Source: Sodiomyces alkalinus F11
Taxonomy: Eukaryota; Ascomycota; Sordariomycetes; Glomerellales; Plectosphaerellaceae
Direction of reading: 5' to 3'
Length of the DNA: 64,000 nucleotides
Assembly: GCF_003711515.1 (NCBI RefSeq)
Contig: NW_021167082.1
Location: 815,310-879,309 of the forward strand
Positions 60,101-64,000 of this stretch are shown here, piece by piece; the stretch's first letter is position 1; each line of letters opens with the position of its first letter. A model generated the notes under the pieces. The model had not been told where the DNA came from, did not search any database, and was given only the letters and a program-made list of their open reading frames with translations. Both the position numbers and the translations under genes were made by a program.

Positions 60101-61063
60101 AAGCGGTCGCCGACACCGACTTGGTCGGCCGAGGTGGCAATCTGATCGGATCCGGGAACGAGTATGTCGGCTTCGATGGACTTGTCGGCGGGGACCGACT
60201 CGCCGGTGAGGGATTGCTCGTCGCACGACAAATTCATAGCCTCGTAGATACGAAGATCAGCCGGAACTGTGTCACCCATCTTAAGGAGGACAATGTCCCC
60301 GGGTACGACCTGGGCACTGTGAACAGACGTAGGTTAGCAATTGGCGCTTTGGAAACAAGTGGAACTGATAACAGCCGATGCCGGGCAACCAACGGGTTTA
60401 CTTACTTTGGGACGACCTGGGTCTTTCCATCTCGGAGAACGGTTGCGGAGGGAGATGAAAGGGCTCGCAACGCATCCATGCGCTTTTCGGCACGGAACTC
60501 TTGGTAGAAGCCAATGGTAACATTGACGACGACTACAATGGCGAGGACAACTCCCTCGATATAGTCGCCTATACCGAAGCTTAAACCCATGGCGAATATC
60601 AGGACCTAAAAAAGGCCAGGCGCGGCGAACGATTAGCAAATTGTCACTTTGGCGTCGGGACTTTGCATGACTTCCTTGTAACACACACGACCATTGTCTG
60701 GACAGAATTACAGCGTGTAACACTGACGTTCCGTATTCTTTGCGGTCTGTACAGGAGAGGTGTGGGGAGTGAAAGGGAGTGGGAAATGAACGGGGTGATG
60801 TGATCCGGAGTCAGGAGATGGAAGACAGCAGACAGGAGAAAGGAGGTTATAGAACTTACCAGGATCATGGCATTGAAGACCTGCTTGCTGAGTATGATGT
60901 ACCAGGTAATGGACTTGGAGACCTCGAATTCATTCGGCGGATATTTCTCCTGGGCTTCATTGACCTGTTCGGGGCTGAGGCCTTTCTCGATGTTGACGCC
61001 GAGGGTCGCAACGACCTCGTCCACATGCAAGAGAAAGGGATGTTTGGGATATTCGGCCGACAT
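57174..61063 (-). CDS. ENA: ENA-type Na+/K+ exporting P-type ATPase (type IID)
   Basis: Four exons: 61063-60860, 60605-60406, 60316-59708 and 59586-57174. Introns are 254, 89 and 121 bp with GT-AG borders and clean phases, giving 1141 aa. The start is the first in-frame ATG (MSAEYPKHPFLLHVDEV). P-type landmarks: PGDIVLLKMGDTVPADLR (about 140-157), TGES in the actuator domain (172-175), phosphorylation site CSDKTGTLTQG with Asp376, KGAVER (565), MLTGDHPETA (about 679) and TGDGVNDAP (763-771). Together with the IPESLVAVLTIT helix this fits the fungal ENA family, which pumps Na+ and K+ out of the cell and supports salt and alkaline pH tolerance at the plasma membrane. The cytosolic C-terminus has four Arg-Ser dipeptides (RSRSRSRSR). 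Other type II pumps (SERCA, PMR) are less likely. Confidence 0.93.
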
Positions 61064-62150
61064 GATGGCGAATGATTCCACGAAATATTCTTTCTTAATG
61101 AAATCGTGGGTCAAATTCGATAGGTGCAATATATCTGGGGGTCCAGAGAAGGGGTCCAGAGAAGAGATGGAAGACTTTGTAGAAGCGAGTCCAGGCAGGG
61201 TTGGAAGTTGGTTACCATGGACGTAAGCAAGCGCTCACCAGTCGTCTCTCTAGTATAAGGTAGGTGAAGTTGGTTGGATTAGATAGGGGACTGTTGGAAG
61301 AAGAACCTGCAGGGAATATGTTCTAAGGAAAGGGATGAAGCAGAAGAACTTGGGCGAACAAGTGGTGTGCCCGGTGTGGTGTGGTGTTGATGACGAGGAT
61401 GGCGGTAGAAGATACGGAATCTGGGATGCGGCTTCTTGAGGTACCTTATATACCTTCTGAAGAGAAAGAGGGGACAGGAAGGTAAGAGGTACATGCCAGC
61501 AGCTACCTTACGTTACCTTATATATACGCCTTCGAGCCTTCCTTGACTGATTATTCCCTTAGGGTCTTATCATCGTGGCGGGTATTGGCATGAAGGTTAC
61601 CTTAGACAGGTCAAGTTGGAAAATAGACTTCGGTCTTCGGCCATGTCATGGCTTCTGATTAGCGACTACCCCGGAACGGATACCTCCCGCTACTTGCTTT
61701 AGTCACGTATGACCTTGATGGGAACGCCATGGAAGCCACTTCCGCTTGTAGTGGTTGTAGTGCAGCGCACGAGTACCTTATACACTTCGTACCTTGCTGG
61801 CGGACCGTATCCTGGTGTGTACAAGTTGAATTTCGTTATAGGTACGAAGGACAGTAAGTACGAGTACCGCTTCTCTGCGGTACATTGGCTGGATAAGTGG
61901 CAGATGTGGAGAGAAAGGGAACCTTCGGTACGCGCCGCACGTGTAAAGTCAGAAGACCAGACCGGCCCTTTTCGAGATCTCATTGTTTGTGGCGCCATGC
62001 GATGAATCGGTGGCGAGACACATATCTGAGTAATGGTCGTCTGTACCTGTCGTATATTGCACCTCGCTGCCCGGAGTTATTCCAACTCATCCTATGGATA
62101 CTTGATTGAGGATGTAATGTGTGAAGTGCCTTACGATGAAGTATAGAGGC
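61064..62150. promoter_or_regulatory. ATPase upstream region
   Basis: 1.1 kb between two minus-strand genes. It has a 13-bp direct repeat ggggtccagagaa at 61138-61150 and 61151-61163, close to the ATPase start. I searched for the PacC core GCCAAG/CTTGGC by eye and saw none. Open frames at 61709-62109 are not supported by motifs. Confidence 0.45.
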
Positions 62151-62703
62151 TCATACATCCCGGAGATCCTCATTCCCGACCCTCTCCCTGCCCAAACCTC
62201 CGTCAACATTGACCCCTGCGCTCCTCTGCGCCTTGATCTTTTCTCGGGCATCAGCCTGTTCCCTCTTTTTCCTATGACAAGGGTTAGCTATGTTGAAATC
62301 AATCCATCACACCGCAGCTCGAGACAAATCATAGAGACGGTTGAGAAGTGGCTCAATAGAAGAGACAGAAAGAAAAGGGGCACTGCAATTGGACGAACCT
62401 ATCAAGCTCCTCGGTAAAGTCGTGCTCGACAACTTCTTCCCCGGGCGCCTTCTGCGTCCCGCTCTTTCGTTGGACAGCATGAGCAACATCTCCCTCGGCG
62501 AACGTCTCGAGCTGTTCGTCGGCATCCTCGTTTTCGTTCTGAAGTTGGAAATTTTCGTCAACGTTCTCCTGCTGGGTGGTGTTTCTTGCTTCGGTTGCGT
62601 CGGAGGGGCCAGACGACCGGATCCCCTGACCTTGTGGTTGGTGGGTAACTTCGTCGTGTGAGTATGGGGCATAGCCCGAGGCGTTCCTATTCTCGGACGA
62701 CAT
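62151..62703 (-). CDS. Small conserved fungal protein, acidic/Gln-rich, function unknown
   Basis: Two exons: 62703-62399 and 62271-62151, with a 127-bp GT-AG intron that contains a ctaac branch. This gives 141 aa. The ATG has a good context (caccATGtc). The first 65 residues are Asn/Gln/Glu-rich and probably disordered. A conserved-looking core follows: EGDVAHAVQRKSGTQKAPGE (70-89), then DFTEELDRKKREQADARE across the exon junction and a basic amphipathic stretch ending GGLGRERVGNEDLRDV. I recall similar short hypothetical proteins in many ascomycetes but no function. Without splicing, the frame would end in an unrelated short tail (FVQLQC...), which supports the intron. Confidence 0.75.
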
Positions 62704-63625
62704 GGTGCGTGATTTGTATCCGTAAATCTCTCTTTTCTCGAGTCGTACGTTCGTAAGTTTGAAGAGATGGAGAGACAATAAAATGGTCGGCGAATTCGCG
62801 TAGTTTGTAGATGGGCAGAGAGCGATATGTGTGTGGCGCGTTGAGGCGTGGGAATGAGATGTGATGGAGGATAGCTTACCTTAAGGTAGCCTTGCGTTAT
62901 CACCCATACGTTGCTATGACGTCATCTTGAAAGTGCATTGTACTCGAGGGGTTGGCAGTGGCAGTGGCAGTGGCAGTTCGGATGATCGGGGCCGGTCCTC
63001 ACACCGGCCGTCTCTTGCTCCGAGTGGGTAGGACCCCTATGTCTCCGTCTCTTTTCTACGGAGTAATTGAGTAGTTCGTGACTTTCTTGTCGCCATGACT
63101 GTCGATCATGCTATATCTTGTCAACAAACGATCTGAACGTGGAAATCGCTGACCTCGGTGGCCCCCACGTGTCGTTGCAACCTCGAGGAGAGAGACGTTG
63201 AGTAGACGAGTGCTCGTGATCCGGTCCAAAATCACACCACTTCGATATGTGCTTCTCAATCCACCTTTCTCGATGCTTCGCCACAATGACTTTCTGTTGC
63301 ACCGACCTACGCGTGCACCATCAATTTGTAATCGCCGACCGCTATCGGGTCTCGTGGCGAAGAGTCGAAAAATGAGACCGGGGTGGTGATGATCTCCATG
63401 TGCCTGGAAGCAGGCATGATTCGTCGATTGGACTTTGCGGGGTTGGTCGTCACGACCTCTTATCCCGCGACAATAGACGCGTCGTCACGTATTCTCATGG
63501 GGGAGCATAATCTCGAAGCGAATGATTGGTGTCTGGAGTAGTGAACGAGTGAACTGTGCCAAATTGACTCGAACTGATACTGAGACTTCAACCAAAAGCC
63601 TTTTGCATCTCTGCAAGTTAAGACA
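62704..63625. promoter_or_regulatory. Divergent intergenic region
   Basis: 0.9 kb between the small conserved gene (-) and the dioxygenase (+). It contains four ggcagt units (62954-62977). No gene is supported; open runs at 63056-63389 are short and overlap on both strands. Confidence 0.5.
62954..62977. repeat. 6-bp repeat, four units (ggcagt)
   Basis: Four perfect consecutive units upstream of both flanking genes. Confidence 0.9.
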
Positions 63626-64000
63626 ATGGCTCCATCTGCCACCGAGACGCCCCAAACCGCGGCTGAGAGTGTTCAGGTGAAGCAAGTTCCCGCGGCCGAG
63701 AGAGAAGCCGACAGTGGTTGAGGCATCGGAGGTGCAAGAGGAGCAGCTGCCCGAGCTGCGAACCGGGCACAAAGAACCCCTCCAACTGAGCGGCGCCCTG
63801 GATAAGTATGAGCACTTCGAAGTGACCCCCGTGATCGGGCGCGAGTACGTCGACGTCAACCTCGTCGAGTTGCTAAGAGCTCCCAACTCGGACGAACTGC
63901 TCCGTGACCTTGCTATCACCAGTAAGCACAGACAACTCACTGCCATCGCAATGCAATGTATCCATTTACCCTCCATGCTGAACCCCCCCGGGGGAAACCC
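63626..64000 (+). CDS. TfdA/TauD-like alpha-ketoglutarate dioxygenase, 5' part, apparent frameshift
   Basis: A forward gene cut by the window edge. ATG at 63626 (gacaATGgct) begins MAPSATETPQTAAESVQVKQ but this frame stops at 63719. From about 63,705 the next frame reads KPTVVEASEVQEEQL, LSGALDKYEHFEVTPVIGRE and VNLVELLRAPNSDELLRDLA, typical of the N-terminus of fungal Fe(II)/2-oxoglutarate dioxygenases of the TfdA/TauD superfamily (sulfonate or related substrates). The exon ends at 63921 (ACCA|GTAAGC) and an intron runs past 64000. One extra base in the gagagagaag run near 63,699-63,707 would explain the shift (error or real mutation). A 46-bp intron (63677-63722) is a weaker alternative. 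Catalytic residues lie outside the window. Confidence 0.75.

Noticed and set aside
58219..60507. Forward open frames opposite the ATPase (up to 350 codons)
   Set aside because: Antisense shadows. They cross intron boundaries and have no domain.
1..64000. tRNA genes and telomere repeats
   Set aside because: No convincing B-box/cloverleaf and no TTAGGG arrays were seen by eye. A tRNAscan run would be needed to exclude tRNAs.

Overview
The window looks like a filamentous ascomycete chromosome (Pezizomycotina, probably a sordariomycete; this is inference). Short introns of about 60-250 bp carry CTAAC-type branch sites. The genes include a TRI12-type MFS transporter, a P450, an SRP54, an ENA-type P-type ATPase and a TfdA-type dioxygenase. 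There are two sharply different compartments: about 1-47.5 kb is mutated repeat DNA, and about 48-64 kb is ordinary gene-dense DNA.

Left compartment (about 1-47.5 kb). No intact gene is visible. TpA is very frequent, CpA/TpG are depleted, and TAG/TAA occur throughout every frame, the signature of repeat-induced point mutation (RIP). Many CpG sites survive, so the DNA is not extremely AT-rich and protein homology can still be read through the stops. Relics I can read, left to right: an unknown (+) relic at about 2.2-2.8 kb; a Lys/Ser-rich (-) relic at about 3.5-4.4 kb; a DUF3723 gene (-) at about 5.7-7.9 kb with an 18-bp hexapeptide-coding repeat in its tail; a long unknown (+) relic at about 8.4-10.85 kb; a ferric reductase (+) at about 12.5-13.7 kb; a two-BRCT-domain gene (+) at about 14.8-15.7 kb; a DUF3435 tyrosine recombinase (-) at about 21.6-22.4 kb; a second DUF3435 N-terminal piece (+) at about 23.8-24.5 kb; a Tad-like LINE (-) at about 25.9-27 kb; a coiled-coil relic (-) at about 27.5-29.8 kb; a truncated Argonaute (-) at about 30.3-31.1 kb; gag-like repeats; and a third recombinase-like relic with zinc-finger motifs (-) at about 44.9-47.3 kb. 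DUF3435, DUF3723 and ferric reductases together are the known hallmark gene set of fungal Starship giant transposons. My main reading is therefore a RIP-inactivated Starship (or nested Starships) later invaded by retroelements, possibly with an Argonaute gene as cargo.

Right compartment (about 48-64 kb). Gene models with introns: a TRI12-like MFS transporter (-, 48294-50488) divergent from a cytochrome P450 (+, 52518-54341); SRP54 (+, 54742-56460) with a probable GC-AG intron; an ENA-type Na+/K+ exporting P-type ATPase (-, 57174-61063); a small conserved acidic/Gln-rich protein (-, 62151-62703); and the 5' part of a TfdA/TauD-like dioxygenase (+, from 63626) whose first exon appears frameshifted. 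The MFS-P450 pair shares a 2-kb intergenic region at the edge of the transposon block and could form a small detoxification or metabolite unit (inference). SRP54 and the ATPase are core cellular genes.
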